Shown here: one piece after another, positions 43,527-52,688 of the stretch
How the letters are laid out: each line of letters begins with the position of its first letter
Numbering within the stretch: the first letter of the stretch is position 1
NCBI RefSeq assembly: GCF_014207565.1
Contig: NZ_JACHGJ010000003.1
Coordinates: forward strand, 1 to 64,000
Source of the DNA: Spirochaeta isovalerica
GTDB taxonomy: Bacteria > Spirochaetota > Spirochaetia > DSM-2461
DNA length: 64,000 bases
Reading direction: 5' to 3'
Program-made: the position numbers and the translations under genes
Notes under the pieces: model-generated
The model's database searches: none
Told to the model about the DNA's origin: nothing
What the model saw: only the letters and a program-made list of their open reading frames with translations

Positions 43527-44967
43527 GACCCAGTTCCCCCCAGATCGCATCGATCCGCTCTTTCACATCTTCGCTCATTTTAATATCTTCGGGCCACTCC
43601 CTGTGGTGGTTGTCCATGGCGCCTTTTTTTGTGGCGTCAATGCCGATGCGCGTCCCGAAACGGGGCAGGGGAGATGCGTGATCCAGAGCGTCGAGAGGTC
43701 CCTGGGAAAGGATAAGGTCACGGCCCGCATCGATATTGTTGAAAACTTTCCACATGACGACGCTCAGATTCTGAACATCCACATCGTGGTCGACGACGAT
43801 AATCATCTTGGTGTACATCATCTGCCCCAGACCCCAGATGGCGTTCAGGACCTTGTGGACCTGGCCGGGATAGCGCTTTTCAATGGAGATGATGGCGCAG
43901 TTATGGAAAACTCCCTCAAGGGGAAGGTTCATATCCACGATCTCGGGGATCATTCTTTTCAGCAGCGGCAGAAAGAGACGTTCCGTCGCCTTCGCCATAT
44001 AGCAGTCTTCCATGGGCGGCTGCCCTACTATTGTCGCCGGGTAGATCGGGTTTTTTCTGTGGGTAATACATGTCACATGAAATACGGGATAATCGTCCGC
44101 CAGAGAGTAGTAACCCGTATGGTCCCCGAAGGGGCCTTCTCTTCGCAACGGTTCGGAAGGATCGACATAACCCTCCAGAATGAACTCCGCCTGGGCGGGT
44201 ACTTCGAGGTCGCATGTGACGCATTTGACCGTTTCCACGGGTTTGCCTCTCAGATATCCGGCGAAAAACAGCTCCGACACACCTTCGGGCAGAGGTGCTG
44301 TCGCCGCATAGGTGACAGCGGGATCATCTCCCAGCGCCACGGCGACGGGCATTCTCTCGCCCCTTGCTTTGTATTTCTGATAGTAGTGGGCGCCGTCCTT
44401 ATGAAGGTGCCAGTGCATGCCCGTCGTATTTTTATCAAAGACCTGAAGACGGTACATACCCATATTCTGGGAACCTGTCTCCGGATCTTTTGTTATCACA
44501 AGGGGAAGGGTGAAAAAAGGTCCGCCGTCTCCCGGCCAGCAGGTCAGGACCGGCAGTTTGCTCAGATCCGGTTCGTGTTCGATGACTTCCTGACAGGGAG
44601 CTTTTAATACTTTATGGGGAAAGAAAAGCCGTGCCCACTTCGCTTTGGGTAGGAAGCTGGCGAAGTCTATCTTCACCATCTGGGAGAAAGCCCAATCCAG
44701 AAGCTCTTCCAGCTCCTGCGCTTTTTCATCAATGGAATTACATCCCAGAGCCAGAGCCATCCGTTCGTAACTTCCGAAAGCGTTTATCAGTACGGGATAA
44801 TCGGATCCTTTGACATTCTCGAAGAGCAGAGCCGGGCCGTAAGCTTTGGAAACCCTGTCTGTTATCTCGGTGATCTCTAGACGGGAATCCACGGGATGGG
44901 AAATCCGCTTGAGATCCTCTCTCTTTTCAAGTTCTTTTATGAAGTCCCGCAGATTTTTATATGCCAT
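43513..44967 (-). CDS. ubiD: UbiD family decarboxylase (MqnL-like)
   Basis: A 484-residue prenylated-FMN-dependent decarboxylase. Conserved stretches are GPALLFENVKGSDYPVLINAFGSYERMALALG, the cofactor-binding IFRLQVFDKNTTGMHWHLHKDGA-like segment (here MGMYRLQVFDKNTTGMHWH), AEFILEGYVDP followed by REGPFGDHTGYYS with the catalytic Glu and Arg, and the late MTKMIIVVDHDVDVQNL-like segment. Length is standard. It would decarboxylate the prenylated naphthoate made by the UbiA-type enzyme, using cofactor from the UbiX-type enzyme. Its ATG overlaps the binding-protein stop as TGATG. Confidence 0.95.
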   Translation of the reverse strand: MAYKNLRDFIKELEKREDLKRISHPVDSRLEITEITDRVSKAYGPALLFENVKGSDYPVLINAFGSYERMALALGCNSIDEKAQELEELLDWAFSQMVKIDFASFLPKAKWARLFFPHKVLKAPCQEVIEHEPDLSKLPVLTCWPGDGGPFFTLPLVITKDPETGSQNMGMYRLQVFDKNTTGMHWHLHKDGAHYYQKYKARGERMPVAVALGDDPAVTYAATAPLPEGVSELFFAGYLRGKPVETVKCVTCDLEVPAQAEFILEGYVDPSEPLRREGPFGDHTGYYSLADDYPVFHVTCITHRKNPIYPATIVGQPPMEDCYMAKATERLFLPLLKRMIPEIVDMNLPLEGVFHNCAIISIEKRYPGQVHKVLNAIWGLGQMMYTKMIIVVDHDVDVQNLSVVMWKVFNNIDAGRDLILSQGPLDALDHASPLPRFGTRIGIDATKKGAMDNHHREWPEDIKMSEDVKERIDAIWGELGLGTD

Positions 44968-45824
44968 CAGTGTATAACCATCCCGTCTCTGGATACATCC
45001 AGTTTAAGATCATATTTTGTTTCGTACCAGTCTTTTACGGAATTGAAGTACTCTTCAGTAGGTAGAGTAATCTCCTTGAAGTCGGGCATGGGAAAGTCTT
45101 TCGCATCGGGGAGACGGATCGCATCGAGCAGCTGGGGATGGAACTTCTCCGGATCGGCATTAATTTTTCTCACAGCGTCATTCCACGATGCCTTAAGAGC
45201 TTCGGCTCTTCCGGGATTTTCATTGAGAAACTTTTCGGAGAAGGCCAGGATCGTCGGGGTCAGGTCCGTATCGGCCTGATCTTTCAGATTGACGAATCCA
45301 TCAGCCAGGAGGGGCCATGCGAGGCCGTCGGAGAGACAGGCCATGGGCAGCTTTCCGGTTCTCAGCATTTCCAGACGAACCGGAACCTGGGGAACGGCGA
45401 TTTTTTCCACTTTTTCACCATTAAGAAGGGTATCCACCATATATTCGATAACAGTGTTTTCCGAAATTCCCACCTGATAAACCCCGTCGTTTGCGTGATC
45501 GGGGTGGGCGGTAATAAAAAAACGGCACTCCGTGAGAGTGAGAATCTTCAGAGGCGATCCGCTTTTCTCAAAATGGAAAAGACCGATCATATCGCCGGAA
45601 ATCCCGTCCAGTTCTCCCGCTGCCAGAGCGATATCGCGCTCTTTGGCGCTCATAAAGGGAATGGCTTCCACATCGTCCATCACTATGAGGGGAAGGGCAC
45701 CGGGATCGGGCATAAATCCGATTCTCACTTTCTTATCCTGATTCTCTGCTTCCTGTTTACCCTTTGCATTAAGTCCGGTGAGAACCAGCAATCCGCAGAG
45801 TATTAAACACAACCTTGTTTTCAT
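44967..45824 (-). CDS. ABC transporter substrate-binding protein (NitT/TauT, NMT1-like)
   Basis: A 285-residue exported binding protein: the signal peptide TRLCLILCGLLVLTGLNAKG precedes a periplasmic type II fold. The opening strand KVRIGFMPDPGALPLIV leads to ELDGISGDMIGLFHF, ILTLTECRFFITA, VPQVPVRLEMLRTGKLPMACLSD and TPTILAFSEKFLNENPGRAEALKASWNDAVRKIN, as in SsuA/TauA/NMT1 proteins. It is the first gene of the six-gene operon with UbiD, UbiA, UbiX, an ATPase and a permease. MqnA and MqnD share this fold but are cytoplasmic enzymes; the signal peptide argues for transport. The ligand is unknown. Confidence 0.88.
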   Translation of the reverse strand: MKTRLCLILCGLLVLTGLNAKGKQEAENQDKKVRIGFMPDPGALPLIVMDDVEAIPFMSAKERDIALAAGELDGISGDMIGLFHFEKSGSPLKILTLTECRFFITAHPDHANDGVYQVGISENTVIEYMVDTLLNGEKVEKIAVPQVPVRLEMLRTGKLPMACLSDGLAWPLLADGFVNLKDQADTDLTPTILAFSEKFLNENPGRAEALKASWNDAVRKINADPEKFHPQLLDAIRLPDAKDFPMPDFKEITLPTEEYFNSVKDWYETKYDLKLDVSRDGMVIH

Positions 45825-45919
45825 TTCAGCTCCATAATTGCTATATTTTTATCTAATTGAGAAGTATACAGGATTGGTGAAGATTGCGGAAGCTGATAAA
45901 TTAATTCGGTTGAATTGAA

Positions 45920-47620
45920 TCAATCGGCTATGACGGCCCGGTTCCGGCCGCTGTTTTTGGCTGAATAGAGGGCTTCATCGGCTCTCTGCAGGACTTCGTC
46001 GATCGACTCGCCGCCATCGGAAGTGGTGGCCCCGATGCTGATTGTCAGAGATGGAGCGTCCGGGCTGGACCATGAACGGATACTGGACAGGAGGCGGTCA
46101 ATGATCCGGCGGAGATCGTCCGGCGTTTCAGGAGAGAGGAGAATGAGGAACTCATCGCCGCCCCATCGGGAAGCGTGATCATAGGGCCGGATCGATTCTA
46201 TAAAGATCGAAGAAACGGCTGTGAGAACCGTATCGCCCATTGCGTGGCCGAAGGAATCGTTGACTTCTTTGAAATAGTCTATATCGATCCATATCAGTCC
46301 GAAAGTCTCTTTCGTTCTGGCGCTCCGCTCATTCTGGCCCTTCAGCCTTTCCGTCATCCCTCTCCTGTTGAGAAGGCCGGTCAGAGGATCGGTTAGCATC
46401 AGGTCTTTGAGTTCGGCCGTTCTCGCTTCCACCTGCTTTTCCAGATCGTCTGTATAAAATCGTATCGCATCTGCCATGGAGGCGAAGCTCTTTATCAGGG
46501 CGTCGATTTCCCCTTTGCCCGATGGGAGATCCAGCTCTTCGTGAGAATCCTTGCCCAGCCTCCGGGTCGCTTTTTCGAGCGCCCCTATTGGCTTGAATAT
46601 CTCGATCCTGAGAAACAGGCTCAAAATAATCAGAACTCCGATGAGAATGAGAATGAATATGATTATGGCGGGAATGAATCGGGAGACCGGCATGATTTCC
46701 CCGATATTCAGAAGAGAAATTTCGTACCAGCCGATCGTCGGCAGATAGGCTATCCCCGCGAGGATCTGTTCTCCCCCGATTACAGCTTTCAAGGTTTCGA
46801 TCTTTTGAAGATCATCGGCTTCAAGAAGCTTTTCCATAATCGCATAAGCCTGCGCGCATTCCCCGGGGTCGGTCAGGAGCAGATCGATCGTGTGCTTATC
46901 CTGTTCCGGCTTTACAAAACTGGCATAATCGATCATTTCGGGGTCGCGATAGAGCTGTATGGCGCCGTATCTGTCGACGAATAACGTCGTGACGCCCGCC
47001 TGGTGAACATTGACGACTTCCGAGAGAAAAACTTCAAGGGGGATGCCCGTGCCGACGACTCCGAGGATCTCATCACCTATATCGCCGGCGATATCCCGCA
47101 TGAGAATATCGATCCACAAATTGGTTATGCCCAGTTCCGCATCGGGATTGACATTGAGGTGGAAATCCAGACCTTCTTCGATCAGCCTGTAGAACCATAT
47201 GTCCGCCTCATTTTCCGGATTCAGATAGTAGCGAAGCTCGCTTCCGCTGTATTCATTCTCCGCGTTATTGTGATAATAGGAACCGTTCCGGTTCAGGGCG
47301 ACGAAATAGCTGTGGGACTGGAACTTCTGACGGTAATTCTCCATCTCCGATAAGGCGGGCTCGAATAAACCGGAATCTTCCGGGTGACGGGCCAGGCTTT
47401 GAATGGCTGTATTGCCAGCCATTTCCTGAGCTATGCCGATTTCCCGTTCCAGAGGCTGGAGAATGCGCGCCGAGTCGTTGAGGACCTGTATTTCCACGAC
47501 CCTCCGCCCCCAGCTGTCCACAACCGATGAGACGATTTTTGCGACGAGAGCGTAAGTCAGGACCGATGCGGCTATGAGCAGCAGGAAAGTGATAATGGAG
47601 AAGCGGAATCTGAGGCTCAT
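45920..47620 (-). CDS. membrane diguanylate cyclase with periplasmic sensor, HAMP and GGDEF
   Basis: An about 566-residue sensor. A first helix (RFSIITFLLLIAASVLTYALV) is followed by a periplasmic Cache-like region of about 260 residues, a second helix (FIPAIIIFILILIGVLIILSLFL), a HAMP segment, and a GGDEF domain. The intact active site RWGGDEFLIL lies near residue 487, with DPLTGLLNRRGM and DIDYFKEVNDSFGHAMGD before it. It should make cyclic di-GMP in response to an outside ligand. No RxxD inhibitory site is evident just before GGDEF. The start is uncertain between 47641 and 47620, neither of which has a strong ribosome binding site. Confidence 0.9.
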   Translation of the reverse strand: MSLRFRFSIITFLLLIAASVLTYALVAKIVSSVVDSWGRRVVEIQVLNDSARILQPLEREIGIAQEMAGNTAIQSLARHPEDSGLFEPALSEMENYRQKFQSHSYFVALNRNGSYYHNNAENEYSGSELRYYLNPENEADIWFYRLIEEGLDFHLNVNPDAELGITNLWIDILMRDIAGDIGDEILGVVGTGIPLEVFLSEVVNVHQAGVTTLFVDRYGAIQLYRDPEMIDYASFVKPEQDKHTIDLLLTDPGECAQAYAIMEKLLEADDLQKIETLKAVIGGEQILAGIAYLPTIGWYEISLLNIGEIMPVSRFIPAIIIFILILIGVLIILSLFLRIEIFKPIGALEKATRRLGKDSHEELDLPSGKGEIDALIKSFASMADAIRFYTDDLEKQVEARTAELKDLMLTDPLTGLLNRRGMTERLKGQNERSARTKETFGLIWIDIDYFKEVNDSFGHAMGDTVLTAVSSIFIESIRPYDHASRWGGDEFLILLSPETPDDLRRIIDRLLSSIRSWSSPDAPSLTISIGATTSDGGESIDEVLQRADEALYSAKNSGRNRAVIAD

Positions 47621-47691
47621 GCCTTTGCCTGTAGAGAACATATAGTAAAGTTTAGTACAAGTAGAACCATTCTGAAATGGCTGCTAAGTTC

Positions 47692-48276
47692 TTATTCATT
47701 TTCTCCCGATAATCCCAATTCCCTATAGACTAATTGTCTTAACTTTCTGAAAGGGGCATAACTCATCATGGTTTCATCGGTTTCATATTTTTGAATAATC
47801 TGCAGGCAAATATATATATTGCCTGTCAAATATTCGTTTTCCGCTTTTTTATATTCTGCTAATAAATTTTGAGATATAATAATATCGTTATCGGAAGGAA
47901 TCTTCTGGAGAATTTCTTCACGAAGTTCTTTTGCTTCTTTGTTGGTTGGATTAAGTTTAATCGCTTCATTCAGAAGATTTAAAGCACTTTTGTAAGTAAT
48001 AATATCTTCATCTTTAAGGGTATTTAAAATAATCGAGGCTTCATCGTATAACTCTTTGCATTTTGCTGCATTTTCGGGAGAGATTTCTTCCGGAGCAATT
48101 CCGATAATAACTTCAGCCTGGTGAATCAGATCTTCGAGACCCGGCCATGCAGGATCGATCTTAAACAATACAAGAAGTTCATGATAGCCTTCCAGTTGTC
48201 TCTCGGTAGGCTCTGCTGAAATAACCGGAAAAGTGAAGAGACTTAGTAACAACAGGATTTCAATCTTTCTTCTCAT
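47692..48276 (-). CDS. exported hypothetical protein, paralogue A
   Basis: A 194-residue protein with a signal peptide (KIEILLLLSLFTFPVISAE) and a helical, TPR-like body: YHELLVLFKIDPAWPGLEDLIHQAE, then SALNLLNEAIKLNPTNKEAKELREEI and LAEYKKAENEYLTGNIYICLQII. It shares the layout and motifs (LLxLxKxxPxxPGLxxLLxxAE, IxLNPxN) with the next gene upstream, so the two arose by tandem duplication. AT-rich. The function is unknown; TPR-like repeats suggest protein contacts in the envelope. Confidence 0.7.
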   Translation of the reverse strand: MRRKIEILLLLSLFTFPVISAEPTERQLEGYHELLVLFKIDPAWPGLEDLIHQAEVIIGIAPEEISPENAAKCKELYDEASIILNTLKDEDIITYKSALNLLNEAIKLNPTNKEAKELREEILQKIPSDNDIIISQNLLAEYKKAENEYLTGNIYICLQIIQKYETDETMMSYAPFRKLRQLVYRELGLSGENE

Positions 48277-48291
48277 GCCTTTTTTCTGCCT

Positions 48292-48873
48292 TCAGAATCC
48301 TTTTAAAGAATCATAATATTTTTTGTAGACTAAAGCCTTCAGTTTGATAAAATCAGGATTATTCTCTATAGCTTCATTGTTTGACAATTCTCTTATCGTT
48401 GAAAAAGACTTATATAAATCACCATCCATATATTCTTTCATAGCCCTCTCATAGAGACCTCTCAGGCCAGATGACATAATAATAGGTCTATTTCCGCCTT
48501 TTTCAAAAAGCATGACATCCTTTAACTTGATTGCCGGAATATTATCCGGATTGAGACATATAGATTCTGTTACCAGATCCATGGCCTGCAATACTTGTAT
48601 TTCCGTTTTGGTCTCCAACTGCCAGATTTTTAAAGCATCTTCATATAATAATTGACTCTGATTTATACAATACTGATCTATCTTTACCTGATTGATGCCC
48701 AGTCGTGATTCCGCTGCGGATAGTAATTCTGATAATCCAGGCATGTCGGGATAGGATTTCCATAGTATGAGCAGGTCATAGTATTCTTTCGCCTGGAGTT
48801 CCAACTCTTCCTGAGAATTGAGGCTGAATGTGATTGAACACAATAATAAAAAGATTAATAGTTTAGCTTTCAA
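48292..48873 (-). CDS. exported hypothetical protein, paralogue B
   Basis: A 193-residue protein with a signal peptide (KAKLLIFLLLCSITFSLNSQ) and helical repeats: YYDLLILWKSYPDMPGLSELLSAAESRLGI, AMDLVTESICLNPDNIPAIKLKDV and LRGLYERAMKEYMDGDLYKSFSTI. These line up in order with paralogue A. It ends 15 bases before paralogue A starts, so the pair is probably one operon. The sequences have diverged widely, indicating an old duplication. The function is unknown. Confidence 0.7.
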   Translation of the reverse strand: MKAKLLIFLLLCSITFSLNSQEELELQAKEYYDLLILWKSYPDMPGLSELLSAAESRLGINQVKIDQYCINQSQLLYEDALKIWQLETKTEIQVLQAMDLVTESICLNPDNIPAIKLKDVMLFEKGGNRPIIMSSGLRGLYERAMKEYMDGDLYKSFSTIRELSNNEAIENNPDFIKLKALVYKKYYDSLKGF

Positions 48874-48911
48874 AAAACATACCTTTTCAATTCTATCATG
48901 CAGTTATATTA

Positions 48912-49344
48912 TTACTCTTTTCCTGTATATAAATCATCTAAATCAACAACTTCAATACCCTGTTTATTTAAGTTGTAGCCGGCTTTTTCAATTGAGATAT
49001 ACATAGCATCAGGAAAGGATTTAAAATAACGGAACATTTCAGTTGGAAATCCTCCTTTTCCTGAAAAATCGGGATGATCAACTATATAAAAATCGGATCC
49101 TTTTCTTTCCAGTTTTATCTGAAAATCCGGGACTTCTTCATCCGAGAAAGTTAACCAATGGACCAATCTTCTGTCCGATGTATCAATTCCCGACAGAAAC
49201 ATACATTTGTTTATTACATCGTGGGCGGAAGATAAGGACGTAAGATCGTGATTTTCTTCTTTTATCTGCCAAAGACCCCGTTTCAGACTCTTTTTGATTG
49301 TTGCTCGACATATCATAGATTTTACCTTTATCGTTATTCAGCAT
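48912..49344 (-). pseudogene. hypothetical gene with a probable frameshift near its start
   Basis: The open frame 48912-49316 encodes 134 residues, including LVHWLTFSDEEVPDFQIKLERKGSDFYIVDHPDF and a hydrophilic end. I do not recognise the family. The best translation start is not in that frame: ATG 49344, with GGAGGAG six bases upstream, opens a frame shifted by one (KGKIYDMSSNNQKESETGSLADK) that stops after about 53 codons. A single-base change near 49250 would join the two. The gene may therefore be broken, or the ATG at 49316 may be used with a weak ribosome binding site. Confidence 0.4.
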
Positions 49345-49345
49345 T

Positions 49346-49786
49346 TTAAATCTCCTCCAGAGATTTTTCTTTTATCGTCATCATTTCTTCAATAATATTA
49401 ACATATTTCGAGTCGAGAAATTGGATAGAATATCTCTTTACAATCTCAAGTAAATGAAAACTCAGACGGCTAAGAGCAAATTCTATCATTTCCAAAGGGA
49501 TCTCATTATAGAAAGCTTCGGCTATTGATCCGGCAATAGCTGCCTGGGTGTCCGCATCACCTCCCAGTGAAATAGCATTTCTTAGAGCATCTTCAAAATT
49601 CTCTGACTCGAGAAAACAGATTATTGATTCGGGAACTGATTGCTGACACAACGTAACGGATTGGACAAACGAAGATTTTGAAACTCTGACAAAACTGGTA
49701 ATCGATAAATCGGTCGAATTCAACTGTCCCATACTTTCCATGCCCGGAGGCGGATACAGCATGAAGACCGCCGTGGATTTATCCAT
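49346..49786 (-). pseudogene. ADP-ribosylglycohydrolase, C-terminal fragment
   Basis: A 146-residue frame whose second half matches the end of ADP-ribosylglycohydrolases: the segment SVPESIICFLESENFEDALRNAISLGGDADTQAAIAGSIAEAFY contains the GGDxDTxAAIxG metal-binding motif with its paired Asp residues. Full-length enzymes are about 260-350 residues and start with a GxxxGDxxG motif, which is absent. Only 40 bases separate this frame from the next gene upstream, so the N-terminal half has been lost. The first 20 residues look unrelated. It overlaps no neighbour and is unlikely to be active. Confidence 0.75.
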
Positions 49787-49826
49787 TCGTCACGCCGGTC
49801 TTCTGGATAGCTACAGAAACTGACCC

Positions 49827-50174
49827 CTACATCTCCTCATCCTCAACAAGATTCCCGTCGCCAACCGTATCGAGAACCACAGAATGAACATCGTAATCGA
49901 ACCATGTCCTAAAAATATCCAGCGTAAACCCCTCGGGCCGAATGTCATCGTCGGGATAGTGGCCGCTCAGCTCGTATTCCAGCAGGTCGAGATAGTTCTC
50001 TTCAATCCACTCTTCGATGGACTCAGCCTCATCATCGCTGACCAGATAGACAGTCCTGTCCTCGTTGATCATCTCCAGAGTCATCTTTCCCCCGTCGTCA
50101 TAGGGGTCGTTTTTATTTATCCAGTCCAGTGCGGGCTGTTTATATGTCAGTACCAGAGCGCCTCTGTTTATCAT
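49827..50174 (-). CDS. acidic hypothetical protein
   Basis: A 115-residue, strongly acidic protein with no signal peptide or membrane segment: it opens INRGALVLTYKQPALDWINKNDPYDDGG, then VYLVSDDEAESIEEWIEENYLDLLEYELSGHYPDDDI and LDIFRTWFDYDVHSVVLDTVGD. I do not recall a named family, although similar small proteins occur in other bacteria. Its start coincides with the last base of hrpB, so it is probably cotranscribed with it. It is more GC-rich than the genes downstream, and marks the edge of the AT-rich patch. Confidence 0.7.
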   Translation of the reverse strand: MINRGALVLTYKQPALDWINKNDPYDDGGKMTLEMINEDRTVYLVSDDEAESIEEWIEENYLDLLEYELSGHYPDDDIRPEGFTLDIFRTWFDYDVHSVVLDTVGDGNLVEDEEM

Positions 50175-52648
50175 TATTTTCTCCTCTTCGCCCGGTTCGT
50201 GGGCTCGGCCTCATAGGGATTATCGGGCCAGTAGTGTTTGGGGTACCGGCCTTTCAGGTCCTTTTTCACTTCATTGTAGGTGTTATCCCAGAAGCTTTTC
50301 AAGTCTCTGGTTATCTGAATGGGACGGGAGGCCGGCGAGAGAAGATGGATTGTCAGCTGATGCTTTCCTCCGCAGAGAAGAGGCGTTCTGTCCAGTCCGA
50401 AAAGCTCCTGCAGCCTCACCCTCAGGAATGGTTCCTTTTCAGAATAATCAATGGGAATTTTCGATCCGCTGGGCACGATGAGGTGTGTCGGTGCCAGTTC
50501 ATCCAATTGCCTGAGCTGTGTCCAGTCAACCAACCCCTTCAAGGCATCGAGAAGAGGAATCTCGGCTAACCGGCTTTTCAGGTTTACAGCTCCGAGAAAA
50601 GGCGTCAGCCAATCCATATTCTCTGTAAGGGCTTCATCTCTGAGATCGGGGTATTCCTCGAAACCTTCGCGGCGAAGGAAGAGAATACGGTTGCGGAACA
50701 GTGTCGCTTCTTTGTTCCAGTTCAGGTCATTCAAACCGCCTTGTGCCAGATAGCGGCACAGCGCTTCGCGGAAACGTTCCGGTTCAATGCTGTTCAGTTT
50801 CTGTTCTTTCAGAACCAGGTGGCCGAGTTTTCTCATTTTCAGAGCGGCAAAGCGGTTTTTTTCTTTATCGAAGTCCAGCGTTTCCTCTTCTCTGATCGCC
50901 TCTCCGAGTTTTTCCAGAATTTCCTCTTCCCTCAGAGCAGCGGCAAGAGAAATCCGCGGAACAGATCCTGTTCCTCCCAGCGAGGGAATAACCAGATAAT
51001 CGCAGTGGGAGAGAGAATCTCCTTCTTCAATCGAAGCCTGGCTGCCGTTGGAAAGAGAATAGGTTCCATCAGCCCTTCTTTTTCCGACTCTATCGGGGTA
51101 TGCTGATAGGAGAAGCGAACCGGCAGTAATTTCTGAAACGGTACTCTGCTCTTTTTTCCCTTTCCCCATGGAACGGCTGTACTCCTTGATCCGGTTTGCC
51201 GCATTCCTGTCGATTGATCCTCCGGGAGGGGTCTTACCTGTCAGAGCTTCCAGTCTGTATAATATGTCAGTCTGATGATAATCCCTGGGGAATCGCAGGC
51301 AGTCTCTCTCGGAAAGGATAGCCGCCAGATCTCTGGCTTTTCGGGGGGCTCCGGCTTTATCTCCATCCAGAACCATGGCTCCCAGTCGGGGGTGTAGCGG
51401 CAGATCGCTGATTTGCTTTCCTTTTCCGGTTATCCCTGTCCTGTCGACGGCGCCCAGTTCCTCCAGAAGCATCCGTCCGCCACGGAAGATCGAGTCATTC
51501 GGTCTGGTCAGCCATGTCAGTTTACTGTAGTCGTTATAGCCCCAACGGGCGAGAACCAGCGCCAGACCGCAGAGGTCTTCAACGGCGATTCCCGGTTCTC
51601 CGAAGGGATCGAGCCGTTTGTGTTCATTCCAGAGGCGGTAACATAGGCCGCTTTCAAGCCGTCCCGCCCGTCCCGTTCTCTGATCGGCCGATGCCCGGGA
51701 GACAGGCAGAGTTTCCAGGCTGTCCATTCCCATCCGGGGATCGAACCGGGGAGTACGTATCAGCCCCGAATCGATGACCACCCGGATTCCTTTTATCGTC
51801 AGGCTCGATTCGGCAATGGAGGTCGCGAGAACGATTTTACGTTTTCCCTCTTCGGCCGGTTCGATAGCCAGTTCCTGTTCCTCCCGCGAAAGGTTTCCAT
51901 AAAGAGGAAAGACTTCAATAGAACCGGGAAGAGAATCTGAGAGCATCGACTGGACTCGCCGGATTTCCCCGACGCCCGGAAGAAAGACAAGAATGCTGCC
52001 CCTTTCCTCCCTGACCGCTTCCCTGATAATCCAGACCGTGTGGTCGATCAGATCCCGGTCCCGGTCCTCCCTGTAGCGGATCTCGACGGGGTAGCTTTTT
52101 CCCTCGCTGGATATTACCGGTGCGCTGCCCAGATATTCGGCAACGGGAGCCGCATCGAGGGTGGCCGACATGACCATAATCTTCAGGTCTTCCCGGAGAA
52201 TCTCCCGGCTCTCCTTTAGAAGCGTAAGAGCCAGATCGGCATCGAGAGAGCGTTCGTGAAATTCGTCGAAAATGACTAGAGCCGTATCGCCCAGTTCCGG
52301 GTCGCGAACCAGTCTGTTGAGAAACACCCCTTCTGTAACCACTTCGATGATTGTGCGGTCCGATACTTTTCTGTCCAGATGAACCGAATATCCGACCCGT
52401 TCACCGGTCTTTTCTCCCAGCTGCCGGGCCATCCACCAGGCGGCGTTCCGTGCGGCCAGCCGCCTGGGTTCCAGCATGACTATTTTTTTTCCCTTCAACC
52501 AGGGCCGATCGATCAGTTCAAGGGGGACGGCTGTGGTCTTCCCCGCTCCGGGAGGCGCCTCGATAACCAGGGAAGATTCCCTTTCGAGAGTTTCCAGAAT
52601 TTGAGGCATTACATCGTATACGGGAAGGTCACGGTTCATGAGCAGCAT
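50174..52648 (-). CDS. hrpB: ATP-dependent helicase HrpB
   Basis: An 824-residue DEAH-type RNA helicase. Motif I is EAPPGAGKTTAVPLEL, motif Ia EPRRLAARNAAWWMA, motif II IFDEFHERSLDADLAL, motif III MSATLDAAPVAEYLG. Motifs IV-VI end with SADQRTGRAGRLESG. The C-terminal HrpB-specific region has FLRVRLQELFGLDRTPLLCGGKHQLTIHLLSPASRPIQIT and RYPKHYWPDNPYEAEPTNRAKRR. All parts are intact and of normal length. ATG 52639 is an alternative start. The RNA target in bacteria is poorly defined. Confidence 0.96.
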   Translation of the reverse strand: MLLMNRDLPVYDVMPQILETLERESSLVIEAPPGAGKTTAVPLELIDRPWLKGKKIVMLEPRRLAARNAAWWMARQLGEKTGERVGYSVHLDRKVSDRTIIEVVTEGVFLNRLVRDPELGDTALVIFDEFHERSLDADLALTLLKESREILREDLKIMVMSATLDAAPVAEYLGSAPVISSEGKSYPVEIRYREDRDRDLIDHTVWIIREAVREERGSILVFLPGVGEIRRVQSMLSDSLPGSIEVFPLYGNLSREEQELAIEPAEEGKRKIVLATSIAESSLTIKGIRVVIDSGLIRTPRFDPRMGMDSLETLPVSRASADQRTGRAGRLESGLCYRLWNEHKRLDPFGEPGIAVEDLCGLALVLARWGYNDYSKLTWLTRPNDSIFRGGRMLLEELGAVDRTGITGKGKQISDLPLHPRLGAMVLDGDKAGAPRKARDLAAILSERDCLRFPRDYHQTDILYRLEALTGKTPPGGSIDRNAANRIKEYSRSMGKGKKEQSTVSEITAGSLLLSAYPDRVGKRRADGTYSLSNGSQASIEEGDSLSHCDYLVIPSLGGTGSVPRISLAAALREEEILEKLGEAIREEETLDFDKEKNRFAALKMRKLGHLVLKEQKLNSIEPERFREALCRYLAQGGLNDLNWNKEATLFRNRILFLRREGFEEYPDLRDEALTENMDWLTPFLGAVNLKSRLAEIPLLDALKGLVDWTQLRQLDELAPTHLIVPSGSKIPIDYSEKEPFLRVRLQELFGLDRTPLLCGGKHQLTIHLLSPASRPIQITRDLKSFWDNTYNEVKKDLKGRYPKHYWPDNPYEAEPTNRAKRRK

Positions 52649-52688
52649 TGTACAGGAGTGAGTCGTTTGTGGGAACTGATTGAGCTCT

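Noticed and set aside
43147-44607. 486-codon plus-strand open frame
   Set aside because: It lies antisense to the UbiA and UbiD genes, which have clear family motifs; it is a shadow of their codon bias.
44967-45824. MqnA or MqnD enzyme of the futalosine pathway
   Set aside because: These share the binding-protein fold but are cytoplasmic; this protein has a signal peptide and its operon contains an ABC ATPase and permease.
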